Below, piece after piece: positions 18,443 through 29,600 of a DNA stretch of 64,000 nucleotides. The position numbers and the translations under genes were made by a program. The stretch is from Lysinibacillus mangiferihumi (GTDB taxonomy: Bacteria; Bacillota; Bacilli; Bacillales_A; Planococcaceae). Positions within the stretch are counted from its first letter, which is position 1. The number at the start of each line of letters is the position of its first letter. Where the stretch lies: NCBI RefSeq assembly GCF_003049665.1, contig NZ_PYWM01000006.1:124001-188000 (forward strand). The letters run 5' to 3'. Below the pieces are notes generated by a model. That model had not been told where the DNA came from. It did no database searches and worked only from the letters and a program-made list of their open reading frames with translations.

Positions 18443-18753
18443 TTATAAAAAAGCATGTTAATACTTTTGAAAATAGCCCGTCCTTTCCAATAACGGGTTT
18501 TTTCGTTTGTTTTATGAAGTAAAGAGCAGTAAAATGTTCTCATTATGATAAGCGTGCTACTGGTAAAAGTATGTTGGTAGCGATAGATGACTATGCTAAT
18601 TAGGTATTTATCATCGGGCTTTCGCTTGCTATGGCGAAAGCTATGTTTTTCTATTGAGAAGCTTGTGAAAAGAATAAAGGATGCAAAATTGCATATCGCG
18701 ATCATTTTCACTTTTATTAGTAAGGGAGGGACGGACGAGTAGTCCTAGCAGTT
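18443..18753 (+). promoter_or_regulatory. secE-nusG gap: terminator and structured nusG leader
   Basis: No gene is seen in 311 bases. A terminator-like hairpin CCCGT (18477-18481)/ACGGG (18493-18497) is followed by TTTTTTC. A second hairpin GCTTTCGC (18618-18625)/GCGAAAGC (18634-18641) is followed by TATGTTTTTC. Then GTGAAAA (from 18664) can pair with TTTTCAC (about 18706-18712), enclosing the palindrome ATGCAAAATTGCAT. A promoter must lie between the first hairpin and nusG if termination is efficient, but no convincing one was found. Confidence 0.5.
18476..18503 (+). terminator. terminator-like hairpin after secE
   Basis: Short GC-rich stem GCCCGT/ACGGG with an 11-base loop and a TTTTTTC tail, 34 bases after the secE stop. 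Confidence 0.65.
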
Positions 18754-19287
18754 ATGGAGAAAAATTGGTATGTTGTTCATACGTATTCAGGGTATGAGAA
18801 CCGTGTAAAAGCAAACCTAGAAAAACGTGTTGAAACAATGGGGATGCAAGATAAAATCTTCCGTGTTATTGTGCCTGAGCATGAGGAAACAGAAATGAAA
18901 GACGGCAAAAAGCGCACAATGATGCGTAAAGTTTTCCCTGGTTATGTCCTAGTAGAACTAATTATGACAGATGATTCTTGGTATGTTGTACGTAATACAC
19001 CAGGAGTAACTGGCTTTATCGGTTCATCAGGTGGTGGAGCAAAACCAACACCGCTATTACCAGAGGAAGCGGATCGTTTATTACAACAAATGGGCATGAC
19101 AGAAAAAGTTGTTGAAATTGATATCACAGTTGGTGAAGCGGTTGAAGTATTAGAAGGACCGTTTGCACACTTCCAAGGGCGTGTTGAAGAAATTGACGCT
19201 GAAAAAGGAAAACTGAAAGTATCTGTAGATATGTTTGGTCGCGAAACAATTATGGAACTGGATTTTGAGCAAATTCAAAAATTATAA
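18754..19287 (+). CDS. nusG: NusG transcription elongation/termination factor
   Basis: A 177-residue factor with an N-terminal NGN domain (MEKNWYVVHTYSGYENRVKANLEKR) that binds the RNA polymerase clamp. The C-terminal KOW domain includes EVLEGPFAHFQGRVEEI. Bacillus NusG promotes pausing and termination at many sites. The start matches the family N-terminus. The only strong ribosome site, AGGGAGGG at 18723-18730, is about 24 bases upstream, much farther than normal, with no in-frame alternative start. Confidence 0.96.
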   Translation: MEKNWYVVHTYSGYENRVKANLEKRVETMGMQDKIFRVIVPEHEETEMKDGKKRTMMRKVFPGYVLVELIMTDDSWYVVRNTPGVTGFIGSSGGGAKPTPLLPEEADRLLQQMGMTEKVVEIDITVGEAVEVLEGPFAHFQGRVEEIDAEKGKLKVSVDMFGRETIMELDFEQIQKL

Positions 19288-19352
19288 TTTAAAATTCTAG
19301 TAACTAATTCGTGTATGGTTGAGCGTATAACGCAAATTTTGTTAATTACTAC

Positions 19353-19381
19353 TTGCTTAAAAAAATTAAAAGTGGTATCAT
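19353..19381 (+). promoter_or_regulatory. rplK promoter, extended -10
   Basis: TTGCTT (19353-19358), 17 bases, TATCAT (19376-19381) preceded by TGG, an extended -10. A hairpin follows at 19391-19418: CAGAC/GTCTG and GTCAA-type arms closed by a C(TTCG)G tetraloop. It may stabilise the leader or mark processing. Confidence 0.65.
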
Positions 19382-19518
19382 TTCAAAGGTCAGACTGTCA
19401 AACTTCGGTTGACGTCTGTAATGATAATTTTAATGTTATCGGCACTTAGCTGACAGACAGATATTGAGTGGGAGGGGCAACCCAATTACCACATCACGGA
19501 CTTAAGGAGGTGTGTCTC

Positions 19519-19944
19519 GTGGCTAAAAAAGTTATTAAAGTTGTTAAACTTCAAATCCCTGCTGGTAAAGCAAACCCAGCTCCACCGGTTGGTCCTGCAT
19601 TAGGTCAAGCAGGTGTGAACATCATGGGATTCTGTAAAGAGTTCAATGCGCGTACTGCTGATCAAGCTGGTCTTATTATTCCGGTTGAAATTTCAGTATT
19701 CGAGGACCGTTCTTTCACTTTCATTACGAAAACTCCACCTGCAGCAGTTTTACTTAAAGTAGCAGCTGCTATCCAATCTGGATCTGGTGAACCAAACCGT
19801 AAAAAAGTTGCAACGGTTAAACGTGATAAAGTTCGCGAAATCGCTGAAACTAAAATGCCAGACCTTAACGCTGCTTCAGTTGAAGCTGCTATGTTAATGG
19901 TTGAAGGTACTGCACGAAGCATGGGTATTGTTATCGAAGACTAA
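19519..19944 (+). CDS. rplK: ribosomal protein uL11
   Basis: A 141-residue protein of the GTPase-associated centre; it binds 23S rRNA with L10-L12 and is required for stringent-factor activation. N-terminal proline-rich [26 protein letters not shown] and the C-terminal rRNA-binding domain are intact. The start is GTG 19519 with AAGGAGGTG seven bases before it; the open frame begins earlier without support. Confidence 0.97.
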   Translation: MAKKVIKVVKLQIPAGKANPAPPVGPALGQAGVNIMGFCKEFNARTADQAGLIIPVEISVFEDRSFTFITKTPPAAVLLKVAAAIQSGSGEPNRKKVATVKRDKVREIAETKMPDLNAASVEAAMLMVEGTARSMGIVIED

Positions 19945-19975
19945 TTCCCATTTACTTGATGTTTTTGTTTTTTGG

Positions 19976-20010
19976 AAGGTTGCGGAGTTTCTTTGTGAAC
20001 GCGCAACCTT
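19976..20010 (+). other. rplK-rplA intergenic hairpin
   Basis: AAGGTTGCG (19976-19984) and CGCAACCTT (20002-20010) form a perfect 9-bp stem with a 17-base loop. There is no T-tract, so it is more likely a processing, stability or L1-binding structure than a terminator. Confidence 0.5.
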
Positions 20011-20062
20011 TATTCGTGGGAGGTAAAATCCGCTATAACCACAATCAAGGAGGAAATATATA

Positions 20063-20761
20063 ATGGCTAAAAAAGGTAAAAAACTGCAAGATGCAGCAAA
20101 ATTAATCGATCGTAACAACGTATACGGCGCACAAGAAGCAATTGAACTTGCTCAAAAAACTAGCACAGTAAACTTCGACGCTACTGTAGAAGTTGCTTTC
20201 CGTTTAGGAATCGATACTCGTAAAAACGACCAACAAATCCGTGGTGCAGTAGTGCTACCAAACGGTACTGGTAAAACTCAACGCGTATTAGTTTTCGCTA
20301 AAGGTGAAAAACTTAAAGAAGCAGAAGCTGCTGGCGCTGACTATGTAGGCGATGCAGAGTACATCCAAAAAATCCAACAAGGTTGGTTTGACTTCGATGT
20401 AATCGTAGCAACTCCTGACATGATGGGTGAAGTTGGTAAACTTGGTCGCGTATTAGGACCTAAAGGCTTAATGCCAAACCCTAAAACTGGTACAGTTACA
20501 TTTGATGTAACAAAAGCAATCGAAGAAATCAAAGCTGGTAAAGTAGAATACCGCGCTGACAAAGCTGGTATTATCCACGCTCCTATCGGTAAAGTTTCTT
20601 TCGCAACAGAAAAACTTGTAGAAAACTTCTTAACTGTATTTGACGTTGTTCAAAAAGCAAAACCTGCTGCAGCTAAAGGTACTTACATGAAATCTGTAAA
20701 TGTTACAACTACAATGGGCCCAGCTGTTAAAATTGACGCTGCTAACGTAGTAGTAAAATAA
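20063..20761 (+). CDS. rplA: ribosomal protein uL1
   Basis: A 232-residue L1-stalk protein. The two-domain fold is shown by [24 protein letters not shown] at about 33-56 and the signature block [18 protein letters not shown] at about 130. In many bacteria L1 represses its own mRNA. AAGGAGG precedes the ATG. Codons are strongly biased to a few C- or T-ending ones, as expected for very high expression. Confidence 0.98.
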   Translation: MAKKGKKLQDAAKLIDRNNVYGAQEAIELAQKTSTVNFDATVEVAFRLGIDTRKNDQQIRGAVVLPNGTGKTQRVLVFAKGEKLKEAEAAGADYVGDAEYIQKIQQGWFDFDVIVATPDMMGEVGKLGRVLGPKGLMPNPKTGTVTFDVTKAIEEIKAGKVEYRADKAGIIHAPIGKVSFATEKLVENFLTVFDVVQKAKPAAAKGTYMKSVNVTTTMGPAVKIDAANVVVK

Positions 20762-20787
20762 TTAATTAATTAATTTATATAAATCGG

Positions 20788-20816
20788 TTGACAGCTATCC
20801 ACATCTTTGGTATGAT
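20788..20816 (+). promoter_or_regulatory. rplJ promoter
   Basis: Near-consensus TTGACA (20788-20793), 17 bases, TATGAT (20811-20816) with TGG extended -10. It starts the rplJ-rplL transcript. Confidence 0.85.
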
Positions 20817-20823
20817 GGATGCT

Positions 20824-20990
20824 GTTGTGAATCATCCATTTGTACCGTAGACAGTAGGAGTGACTTGTCACTTAATGTTCCTACCGAGGACATCGGAATT
20901 CGGATTCTTATTTTAAAGATGATGACTTTCAGCCTCTGTGTCTATATGACTCAGAGGCTTTTCTTTTGTCGGTATAAATGACCCATTCTA
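20824..20990 (+). promoter_or_regulatory. L10-type autoregulatory leader of rplJ-rplL
   Basis: A leader of about 180 nt between the promoter and rplJ. It has the position and size of the known Firmicute L10 leader, in which L10(L12)4 binds its own mRNA. A terminator-like stem AGCCTCTG (20931-20938)/CAGAGGCT (20952-20959) followed by TTTTCTTTT could stop transcription when L10 is in excess. Family assignment rests on position and the visible attenuator, not on a covariance search. Confidence 0.7.
20931..20967 (+). terminator. attenuator in the rplJ leader
   Basis: A perfect 8-bp stem with a 13-base loop and a T-rich tail, 39 bases upstream of rplJ. Confidence 0.75.
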
Positions 20991-21005
20991 ATAGGAGGTG
21001 TCATC

Positions 21006-21506
21006 ATGAGCAAAGCAATCGAAAACAAACAATCTCAAGTGCAAGAAATCACAGAAAAATTCCAAAGCGCTGCTTCTGTAGTAGTAGTGGATTACCGTGG
21101 TCTTAATGTTGCACAAGTGACTGAACTTCGTAAACAACTTCGTGAAGCTGGTGTTGAGTTTAAAGTTTACAAAAACACTTTAACTCGTCGTGCTGCTGAA
21201 GCTGCTGGTGTTGAAGGAATCAATGAAGTATTAACTGGTCCTAACGCAATCGCGTTCTCAACTGAAGATGTTGTAGCTCCTGCTAAAATCATCAACGAGT
21301 TCGCTAAGAAAAACGAAGCTTTAGAAATTAAAGCAGGTATTATTGAAGGTGCAATCTCTTCTGTTGAAGATGTTAAAGCACTTGCAGAACTTCCATCACG
21401 CGAAGGTCTTCTTTCAATGCTTTTATCTGTACTTCAAGCTCCAGTGCGCAACTTCGCACTTGCAACAAAAGCTGTTGCAGAACAAAAAGAAGAACAAGGC
21501 GCGTAA
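21006..21506 (+). CDS. rplJ: ribosomal protein uL10
   Basis: A 166-residue stalk base. The N-terminal rRNA-binding domain contains [24 protein letters not shown]-type sequence and [12 protein letters not shown]. The C-terminal helix that holds L7/L12 dimers is present. Together with bL12 it recruits translational GTPases. It is followed 72 bases later by rplL, in the standard pair. Confidence 0.97.
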   Translation: MSKAIENKQSQVQEITEKFQSAASVVVVDYRGLNVAQVTELRKQLREAGVEFKVYKNTLTRRAAEAAGVEGINEVLTGPNAIAFSTEDVVAPAKIINEFAKKNEALEIKAGIIEGAISSVEDVKALAELPSREGLLSMLLSVLQAPVRNFALATKAVAEQKEEQGA

Positions 21507-21578
21507 TTTCTTACGTAGCATAACTTCCGCGGCTTAACCGCAAAAAACTAAAACATATCCAATTAGGAGGAAATTATA

Positions 21579-21938
21579 ATGAACAAAGAGCAAATCTTAG
21601 AAGCTATCAAAGCTATGACAGTTCTTGAATTAAACGATTTAGTAAAAGCTATCGAAGAAGAATTCGGTGTAACAGCTGCTGCTCCAGTAGCAGTAGTTGC
21701 TGGCGGTGCTGCTGCAGCTGAAGAAAAAACAGAATTCGACGTAGTATTAGCATCTGCTGGTGCTGAAAAAATTAAAGTAATCAAAGTGGTTCGCGAAATC
21801 ACTGGTTTAGGTCTTAAAGAAGCTAAAGAAGTTGTAGATAACGCTCCTAAAGCTCTTAAAGAAGGCGTTTCTAAAGATGAAGCTGAACAAATCAAAGCTA
21901 AACTTGAAGAAGTTGGCGCATCTGTAGAAGTTAAGTAA
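21579..21938 (+). CDS. rplL: ribosomal protein bL12 (L7/L12)
   Basis: A 119-residue stalk protein. It has an N-terminal dimerisation domain ([30 protein letters not shown]), an alanine-rich hinge ([15 protein letters not shown]) and a C-terminal factor-binding domain ([23 protein letters not shown]). Multiple dimers on uL10 stimulate EF-Tu and EF-G. A terminator follows directly. Confidence 0.98.
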   Translation: MNKEQILEAIKAMTVLELNDLVKAIEEEFGVTAAAPVAVVAGGAAAAEEKTEFDVVLASAGAEKIKVIKVVREITGLGLKEAKEVVDNAPKALKEGVSKDEAEQIKAKLEEVGASVEVK

Positions 21939-21963
21939 TCTCGTATTACTTTTATACAAAAGG

Positions 21964-21990
21964 AAGCTCGTCATTATGGCGAGCTTTTTC
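21964..21990 (+). terminator. terminator after rplL
   Basis: AAGCTCG/CGAGCTT stem, 9-base loop, TTTTTC tail. It lies only about 20 bases before the following gene's ribosome site. Confidence 0.8.
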
Positions 21991-22012
21991 TTCATTCTGA
22001 GGAGGCATGAAA

Positions 22013-22615
22013 ATGTCAGATCACTATTATACAAGTAAGCCTCAAACTGAAAGTAAACCTCGTCACTGGACGTTCAAGTTACTTGGGCATACGTTTTCCT
22101 TTGAAACGGATGCAGGTGTATTTAGTAAAAGCGAAGTAGATTTTGGATCCCGTGTATTAATAGATGCGTTTCAAATGCCGGATGTGGATGGTGCTATTTT
22201 CGATGTAGGTTGTGGGTATGGACCGATCGGGTTATCTATTGCCAAAGCAAATCCTGAGCGAACAGTATTCATGATGGATATTAATGAGCGGGCAGTTGCG
22301 CTTTCACAAAAAAATGCGCAAGTAAACGGTGTTCAAAATGTACGTATATTTGTAAGTGACGGACTATCGAATGTTGATGATGAGGCGAAAGCTGCAGCTA
22401 TTTTAACCAATCCTCCAATTCGCGCAGGAAAGGAAACGGTTTTCCGCTTTTACGACGGTGCTTATGATAAGTTAGTGACTTCTGGAGAGCTCTGGGTAGT
22501 AATTCAGAAGAAGCAAGGTGCACCATCAACGGTTAGCTATTTAGAGGAAAAATTTTCTGATGTGGATATTGTGGAAAAGAAAAAAGGCTACTGGATAGTG
22601 CGTGCAAAAAAATAA
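22013..22615 (+). CDS. ybxB: RsmC-like class I methyltransferase (YbxB)
   Basis: A 200-residue SAM methyltransferase of the RsmC family. SAM-binding motif I is FDVGCGYGPIGL, and the catalytic TNPPIRAGK (NPP motif) is typical of enzymes that methylate exocyclic amino groups of nucleic acid bases. A 16S rRNA guanine is the likely target; this is from family knowledge. ATG 22013 is chosen because GGAGG lies 7 bases upstream; ATG 22007 is only one base away from it. Position between rplL and rpoB matches B. subtilis. Confidence 0.9.
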   Translation: MSDHYYTSKPQTESKPRHWTFKLLGHTFSFETDAGVFSKSEVDFGSRVLIDAFQMPDVDGAIFDVGCGYGPIGLSIAKANPERTVFMMDINERAVALSQKNAQVNGVQNVRIFVSDGLSNVDDEAKAAAILTNPPIRAGKETVFRFYDGAYDKLVTSGELWVVIQKKQGAPSTVSYLEEKFSDVDIVEKKKGYWIVRAKK

Positions 22616-22634
22616 ATGAAATATGTATAAAATA

Positions 22635-22671
22635 TTGACTTGACAAAACGGCTATGATAATATGATACAAT
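22635..22671 (+). promoter_or_regulatory. rpoB promoter region
   Basis: TTGACTTGACA (22635-22645) supplies -35 candidates. TATGAT (22661-22666) and TACAAT (22666-22671) are -10 candidates. No pair has ideal spacing (15 or 20 from TTGACA), so the exact promoter is undecided. Confidence 0.5.
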
Positions 22672-22758
22672 GCAAAAATATTATTTTGAGGTCGTGTGCC
22701 CTTTTGGTATATGAATGATTTAATATGGGTATACTTGCCAAGATAAGTTTAGTTAACC

Positions 22759-22793
22759 GAAAATGAGATCTTTTGAAGACTCGTTTTCTTTTT
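22759..22793 (+). terminator. attenuator-like hairpin in the rpoB leader
   Basis: GAAAATGAG (22759-22767) pairs with CTCGTTTTC (22780-22788), one G-T wobble, 12-base loop, then TTTTTG. It lies about 70 bases before rpoB, so it would act on the polymerase genes themselves. Confidence 0.65.
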
Positions 22794-22865
22794 GTCTTTC
22801 GAAATCATACACTATTTGGATGATTTTGCAAAGACCTAATATCGCTTTATTGAGGGGTGAATGAG

Positions 22866-25800
22866 TTGACAGGTCAACTAGTTCAGTACGGACAACACCG
22901 CCAGCGTAGAAGCTTTGCGCGTATTAAAGAGGTGCTTGAGCTTCCAAATCTGATTGAGATTCAAACGGCGTCTTACGAGTGGTTCCTTGAAGAAGGTTTA
23001 CGTGAAATGTTCCGTGACATTTCGCCGATCGAGGACTTTACAGGTAATCTTTCATTAGAATTCATCGATTATTCATTAGGTGATCCTAAGTACGATGTCG
23101 ATGAGTGTAAAGAGCGAGATGTTACTTACGCAGCTCCATTACGTGTGAAAGTACGTCTTTACAACAAAGAAACAGACGAAGTGAAAGAACAAGATGTATT
23201 TATGGGTGACTTCCCATTAATGACAGAAACAGGTACGTTCATTATCAATGGTGCTGAACGTGTTATTGTTTCGCAATTAGTTCGATCACCAAGTGTGTAT
23301 TTCCATGATAAAACTGATAAAAACGGTAAAAAAGGCTTCGGTGCAACAGTAATTCCAAACCGTGGTGCTTGGTTAGAATATGAAACTGACGCGAAAGATG
23401 TAGTATATGTGCGTATTGATCGTACTCGTAAGCTACCAGTAACAGTGTTGCTTCGCGCACTAGGCTTCGGTTCAGATCAAGAAATTATCGATATTATCGG
23501 TGATAACGAGTATTTACGTAATACGCTAGAAAAAGATAACTCTGAAAGTACAGAAAAAGCACTTTTAGAAATCTACGAGCGTTTACGTCCAGGTGAGCCA
23601 CCAACAGTAGAAAGTGCGAAAAGTTTATTGTACTCTCGTTTCTTCGATGCTAAACGCTATGATTTAGCGAATGTTGGTCGTTACAAAATGAACAAAAAGC
23701 TTCACATCAAAAATCGTTTGTTCAACCAAACGATTGCTGAAACGCTTGTTGATCCAGAAACAGGCGAAATTTTAGTAGAGAAGGGCACTGTGCTAGATCG
23801 TCGTACTTTAGATAAGATTTTACCTTACCTAGAGGATTCTTCTAAAGGCATTGGCTACCGCACTTTATCACAAGTTGGCGGAGTACTTGAAGATGACGTA
23901 ACAATCCAATCTATTAAAATTTATGCTCCAAAAGATGAAGCACAAAAAGAAATCAATGTAATTGGCAATGCCTACATTGACGAAGAAGTGAAGAACATTA
24001 CACCTGCTGACGTGCTATCTTCAGTAAGTTATTTCTTCAACTTACTTTACCAAGTAGGGGCAACAGATGATATTGACCATTTAGGTAACCGTCGTCTACG
24101 CTCTGTTGGTGAATTATTACAAAATCAATTCCGTATCGGTTTATCTCGTATGGAACGTGTAGTGCGCGAGCGTATGTCTATCAATGATACAGCCGCTATC
24201 GTACCGCAACAATTAATCAATATTCGTCCAGTAATTGCATCTATTAAAGAATTCTTTGGTAGCTCTCAATTATCTCAATTCATGGACCAAACAAACCCTC
24301 TGGCAGAGTTAACGCACAAACGTCGTCTATCTGCATTAGGACCTGGTGGTTTAACACGTGAACGCGCTGGTTTCGAAGTGCGTGACGTTCACTATTCTCA
24401 CTATGGTCGTATGTGTCCGATCGAGACACCTGAGGGTCCAAACATTGGTTTAATTAACTCACTATCTTCTTTCGCTAAAGTAAATAAATTTGGTTTCATC
24501 GAAACGCCATATCGTCGTATTGACCACGAAACTGGCCAAGTAACAGATCAAATCGATTACTTAACGGCTGACGAAGAAGATAACTACTATGTAGCGCAAG
24601 CGAACTCACTATTAAATCCTGATGGTACATTCGTAAACGATGAAGTTGTAGGTCGTTTCCGTGGGGATAATACTGTTTTCAACAAGTCTCAAATGGACTA
24701 TATGGACGTATCGCCTAAACAAGTAGTTTCTGCAGCGACTGCATGTATTCCATTCTTAGAAAACGATGACTCTAACCGTGCGCTTATGGGTGCCAACATG
24801 CAACGTCAAGCGGTTCCTCTTTTAAATCCAGAAGCTCCGTTTGTCGGAACTGGTATGGAACACGTAGATGCGCGTGACTCAGGTGCGGCTGTAGTAGCAA
24901 AATACGATGGTATTGTTGAGCATGTAGAAGCTCGTTCAATCCACGTACGTCGCATTGAAACAATCGACGGTAAAGAAGTTAAAGGCGATTTAACAAAATA
25001 TAAATTACAAAAATTCATTCGTTCAAACCAAGGTACTTCATACAACCAACGTCCACTTGTAAAAGTTGGCGAACGTGTGAAACCTCGTGATATTTTAGCT
25101 GACGGTCCATCAATGGAAAAAGGTGAACTTGCATTAGGTCGTAACGTACTTGTTGCATTCATGACTTGGAACGGGTTCAACTATGAGGATGCAGTTATCA
25201 TGAGTGAACGCCTTGTGAAAGACGATGTATATACTTCAGTTCATATTGAAGAATATGAATCAGAATCTCGTGATACAAAATTAGGACCTGAAGAAATTAC
25301 ACGTGACATTCCAAACGTTGGGGAAGATGCACTTCGTAACTTAGACGAACGTGGTATTATCCGTATCGGTGCGGAAGTACGCGATGGTGATATTCTTGTA
25401 GGTAAAGTAACGCCTAAAGGGGTTACAGAGTTAACGGCTGAAGAGCGCTTATTACACGCAATCTTTGGTGAAAAGGCACGTGAAGTTCGTGATACTTCAT
25501 TACGCGTACCACATGGTGCGGGCGGTATCATCCTTGACGTGAAAGTATTTAACCGTGAAGACGGCGACGAGTTACCACCAGGTGTTAACCAATTAGTTCG
25601 TGCTTACATTGTTCAAAAACGTAAAATCCGCGTTGGGGACAAAATGGCCGGACGTCATGGTAACAAAGGGGTTATCTCTCGTATCTTACCGGAAGAGGAT
25701 ATGCCATTTATGCCAGATGGTACTCCTGTCGATATCATGTTAAACCCACTAGGCGTACCTTCTCGTATGAATATCGGACAAGTTTTAGAACTACACTTAG

Positions 25801-26432
25801 GTATGGCTTCTCGTTACTTAGGTGTTCATATGGCAACGCCAGTATTTGATGGTGCCAACGAAGAAGATGTATGGGAAACAATGGAAGAAGCAGGGATGAA
25901 CCGTGACGGTAAAACAATCCTGTATGATGGACGTTCAGGTGAACCATTCGATAACCGTGTATCTGTAGGGATTATGTACATGATCAAACTTGCACACATG
26001 GTTGATGATAAACTTCACGCACGTTCAACTGGTCCTTACTCACTTGTTACACAACAACCACTTGGTGGTAAAGCGCAGTTCGGTGGACAACGCTTTGGTG
26101 AGATGGAGGTATGGGCACTTGAAGCATATGGTGCTGCATACACACTTCAAGAAATTTTAACTGTTAAATCTGATGACGTTGTTGGTCGTGTGAAAACATA
26201 CGAAGCTATCGTTAAAGGTGAAAGCGTTCCAGAGCCAGGCGTTCCAGAATCATTTAAAGTATTGATTAAAGAACTTCAGTCTCTTGGTATGGATGTTAAA
26301 ATGTTAACAATCAATGATGAGGAAGTAGAGCTTCGCGATTTAGACGAAGAAGAAGATCTTCAACCTGCTGACGCACTTAACATTGCGCCACAACCAGAAA
26401 CAGAAGAAGAGCCAGTAGAGTCTTTTGAATAA
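22866..26432 (+). CDS. rpoB: RNA polymerase beta subunit
   Basis: The catalytic beta subunit, 1188 residues. Seen in order: N-terminal [20 protein letters not shown], rifampicin-binding clusters including [30 protein letters not shown] (around residue 480), [17 protein letters not shown], and the C-terminal [11 protein letters not shown] and [24 protein letters not shown]. The rifampicin region looks wild type. I choose TTG 22866 (giving [15 protein letters not shown]), 6-7 bases after GAGGGGTG, as in B. subtilis; GTG 22857 overlaps that site. A strong terminator follows the stop. Confidence 0.98.
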   Translation: MTGQLVQYGQHRQRRSFARIKEVLELPNLIEIQTASYEWFLEEGLREMFRDISPIEDFTGNLSLEFIDYSLGDPKYDVDECKERDVTYAAPLRVKVRLYNKETDEVKEQDVFMGDFPLMTETGTFIINGAERVIVSQLVRSPSVYFHDKTDKNGKKGFGATVIPNRGAWLEYETDAKDVVYVRIDRTRKLPVTVLLRALGFGSDQEIIDIIGDNEYLRNTLEKDNSESTEKALLEIYERLRPGEPPTVESAKSLLYSRFFDAKRYDLANVGRYKMNKKLHIKNRLFNQTIAETLVDPETGEILVEKGTVLDRRTLDKILPYLEDSSKGIGYRTLSQVGGVLEDDVTIQSIKIYAPKDEAQKEINVIGNAYIDEEVKNITPADVLSSVSYFFNLLYQVGATDDIDHLGNRRLRSVGELLQNQFRIGLSRMERVVRERMSINDTAAIVPQQLINIRPVIASIKEFFGSSQLSQFMDQTNPLAELTHKRRLSALGPGGLTRERAGFEVRDVHYSHYGRMCPIETPEGPNIGLINSLSSFAKVNKFGFIETPYRRIDHETGQVTDQIDYLTADEEDNYYVAQANSLLNPDGTFVNDEVVGRFRGDNTVFNKSQMDYMDVSPKQVVSAATACIPFLENDDSNRALMGANMQRQAVPLLNPEAPFVGTGMEHVDARDSGAAVVAKYDGIVEHVEARSIHVRRIETIDGKEVKGDLTKYKLQKFIRSNQGTSYNQRPLVKVGERVKPRDILADGPSMEKGELALGRNVLVAFMTWNGFNYEDAVIMSERLVKDDVYTSVHIEEYESESRDTKLGPEEITRDIPNVGEDALRNLDERGIIRIGAEVRDGDILVGKVTPKGVTELTAEERLLHAIFGEKAREVRDTSLRVPHGAGGIILDVKVFNREDGDELPPGVNQLVRAYIVQKRKIRVGDKMAGRHGNKGVISRILPEEDMPFMPDGTPVDIMLNPLGVPSRMNIGQVLELHLGMASRYLGVHMATPVFDGANEEDVWETMEEAGMNRDGKTILYDGRSGEPFDNRVSVGIMYMIKLAHMVDDKLHARSTGPYSLVTQQPLGGKAQFGGQRFGEMEVWALEAYGAAYTLQEILTVKSDDVVGRVKTYEAIVKGESVPEPGVPESFKVLIKELQSLGMDVKMLTINDEEVELRDLDEEEDLQPADALNIAPQPETEEEPVESFE

Positions 26433-26481
26433 TGGATAAGTTCACATTCGTGTGAATATGGTCAAACTTATTTTTCAAATT

Positions 26482-26518
26482 AGTCGGGCAGGATTTAACG
26501 CCCTGCCCGACTTTCTTT
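26482..26518 (+). terminator. strong hairpin between rpoB and rpoC
   Basis: AGTCGGGCAGG (26482-26492) pairs with CCTGCCCGACT (26502-26512), 11 bp with a 9-base loop, then TTCTTT. It looks like a genuine intrinsic terminator within a pair of genes that is normally co-transcribed without interruption. Confidence 0.75.
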
Positions 26519-26632
26519 ACGAATGAAAACAATCTATTTTTAATCTTTTGTCAAAAGATATTTTGGCAAACGATTGTCGAGCTGCGTAAAAGAGTCTTTA
26601 TAAAGACCTATAACTAGAGGGAGGTAGGCTCC

Positions 26633-29600
26633 TTGATAGACGTTAATGAATTTGAATATATGAAAATTGGTTTAGCTTCCCCTGACAAGATTCGTTCTTG
26701 GTCATATGGTGAAGTAAAAAAACCAGAAACAATTAACTATCGTACATTAAAACCAGAAAAAGATGGTTTATTCTGCGAACGTATTTTCGGTCCTACGAAA
26801 GACTGGGAATGTCACTGTGGTAAATACAAACGCGTTCGTTATAAAGGCGTAGTTTGTGACCGTTGTGGTGTTGAAGTAACACGTGCAAAAGTTCGACGTG
26901 AACGTATGGGTCATATCGAATTAGCAGCCCCAGTTTCTCATATTTGGTACTTCAAAGGTATTCCAAGCCGTATGGGTCTTATCTTAGATATGTCTCCACG
27001 TGCTTTAGAAGAAGTAATTTACTTCGCATCTTACGTTGTTATCGAACCAGGTGCTACAAACTTAGAAAGTAAACAATTACTTTCTGAAAAAGAGTATCGT
27101 GCATATCGCGAAAAATTCGGTAACACATTCGAAGCTGCAATGGGTGCAGAAGCCATTAAAAAGCTTCTTGGTAAAATCGATCTTGAAGATGAAACCCATT
27201 CTTTAAAAGAAGAGTTAAAATCTGCACAAGGTCAACGCCGTACACGTGCGATTAAACGTCTTGAAGTGGTAGAGTCATTCCGTAACTCAGGTAACTCTCC
27301 AGAGTGGATGATTTTAGATGTACTACCTGTTATTCCACCGGAGCTTCGTCCAATGGTTCAACTAGATGGTGGTCGTTTTGCAACTTCTGACTTAAACGAT
27401 TTATATCGTCGTGTAATTAACCGTAATAACCGTTTAAAACGTTTATTAGATCTTGGCGCACCAAGCATTATAGTGCAAAACGAAAAACGTATGTTACAAG
27501 AAGCTGTTGATGCATTAATCGATAACGGTCGTCGTGGTCGTCCGGTAACAGGACCAGGTAACCGTCCGTTAAAATCACTTTCTCATATGTTGAAAGGGAA
27601 ACAAGGTCGTTTCCGTCAAAACTTACTTGGTAAACGTGTTGACTATTCTGGTCGTTCCGTTATCGTAGTAGGTCCAAACTTAAAAATGTACCAATGTGGT
27701 CTACCGAAGGAAATGGCGATTGAGCTCTTTAAACCTTTCGTTATGAAAGAATTAGTAGAACGTGGTCTTGCACATAATATTAAATCTGCTAAACGTAAAA
27801 TCGAACGTTTAAACAACGACGTATGGGACGTTTTAGAAGATGTTATCCGTGAGCATCCGGTACTATTAAACCGTGCACCGACACTTCACCGTCTTGGTAT
27901 CCAAGCATTTGAACCAACACTAGTTGAAGGTCGTGCAATTCGTCTTCACCCGTTAGTATGTACAGCTTACAACGCTGACTTCGATGGTGACCAAATGGCG
28001 GTTCACGTACCATTATCAGCAGAGGCGCAAGCTGAAGCTCGCCTTCTAATGCTTGCTGCACAAAACATCCTAAACCCGAAAGATGGTAAACCAGTTGTTA
28101 CACCATCTCAAGACATGGTATTAGGTAACTATTATTTAACGCTTGAGCGTGAAGATGCTCGTGGTGAAGGTTCGATTTTCTATGGACCAAACGAAGTGCT
28201 AATCGCATATGATACTGGCCATGTTCACTTGCATAGTCGTATCGCAATCAAAGCAAGTTCACTGCACAATCCAACGTTTACAGAAGAACAAAATAATATG
28301 TTCTTACTAACAACGGTTGGTAAAGTAATCTTTAACGAAATCTTGCCTGAATCATTCCCGTTCATTAACGAACCGACTGATTTCAACTTAGAGCAAGTAA
28401 CACCAGATAAATACTTCGTAAACTTAACAATTGACGAAGAGACTCTAGCAGAGCTTGAAGCAGATGCTGCTTACAACCAATTAGATGAAAAAGGTAAAGT
28501 TGACGCACAACGTTCAGCGGTACTGCGCAAATACTTTGCATCTGTACCTGTTGTAAACCCATTCCGCAAGAAATTCTTAGGAAATATCATTGCAGAAGTG
28601 TTCAAACGTTTCCACATTACTGAAACATCTAAAATGCTTGACCGTATGAAAAACTTAGGTTTCAAATATTCAACTCGCGCTGGTATCACTGTTGGTGTAT
28701 CTGACATCGTGGTATTACCAGATAAAGGTGACATCTTAGCAATAGCACAAGAGAAAGTAGATAAAGTTCAAGCGCAATTCCGTCGTGGTTTCATCACAGA
28801 AGAAGAGCGTTATGACCGTGTTATCTCTAGCTGGAGTGCGGCGAAAGATGAAATTCAATCAAAACTGATGAAGTCGCTTGAGAAAACAAACCCAATCTTC
28901 ATGATGTCTGACTCAGGTGCCCGTGGTAACGCATCTAACTTTACACAGTTAGCAGGTATGCGTGGTCTGATGGCCAACCCGGCTGGTCGTATTATCGAAC
29001 TTCCAATCAAGTCTTCATTCCGTGAAGGTTTAACAGTATTGGAATACTTCATCTCAACACATGGTGCGCGTAAAGGTCTTGCCGATACAGCCCTAAAAAC
29101 TGCCGATTCAGGTTACTTAACACGTCGTCTTGTAGACGTTGCACAAGATGTCATTGTACGTGAAGATGACTGTGGAACAGACCGTGGCTTAACAATCGGA
29201 GCGTTAATGGAAGGTACAGAACTAATCGAAGCGTTAGACGAACGTATTGTTGGTCGTCATACGAAGAAAACGATTTTCCATCCAGAAACAGGCGATGTTA
29301 TTTTAGAAAAAGACGGCTTAATCGACCAAGATATCGCGCGTATTATTACGGAAGCTGGTATCGAAGAAGTAACAATCCGTTCTGCATTTACATGTAATAC
29401 AAAACATGGTGTATGTAAAAAATGTTACGGCATGAACTTAGCAACTGGTGAAAAAGTAGAAGTTGGGGAAGCAGTTGGTATTATTGCGGCTCAATCAATC
29501 GGTGAACCAGGTACTCAGTTAACAATGCGTACATTCCATACAGGCGGGGTAGCCGGAGACGATATTACACAAGGTCTTCCACGTATCCAAGAGATTTTCG

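Noticed and set aside
18247-18711. A 154-codon minus-strand frame across secE and the nusG leader
   Set aside because: Overlaps the conserved secE gene fully, reads through two terminator-like hairpins, and lacks a ribosome site.
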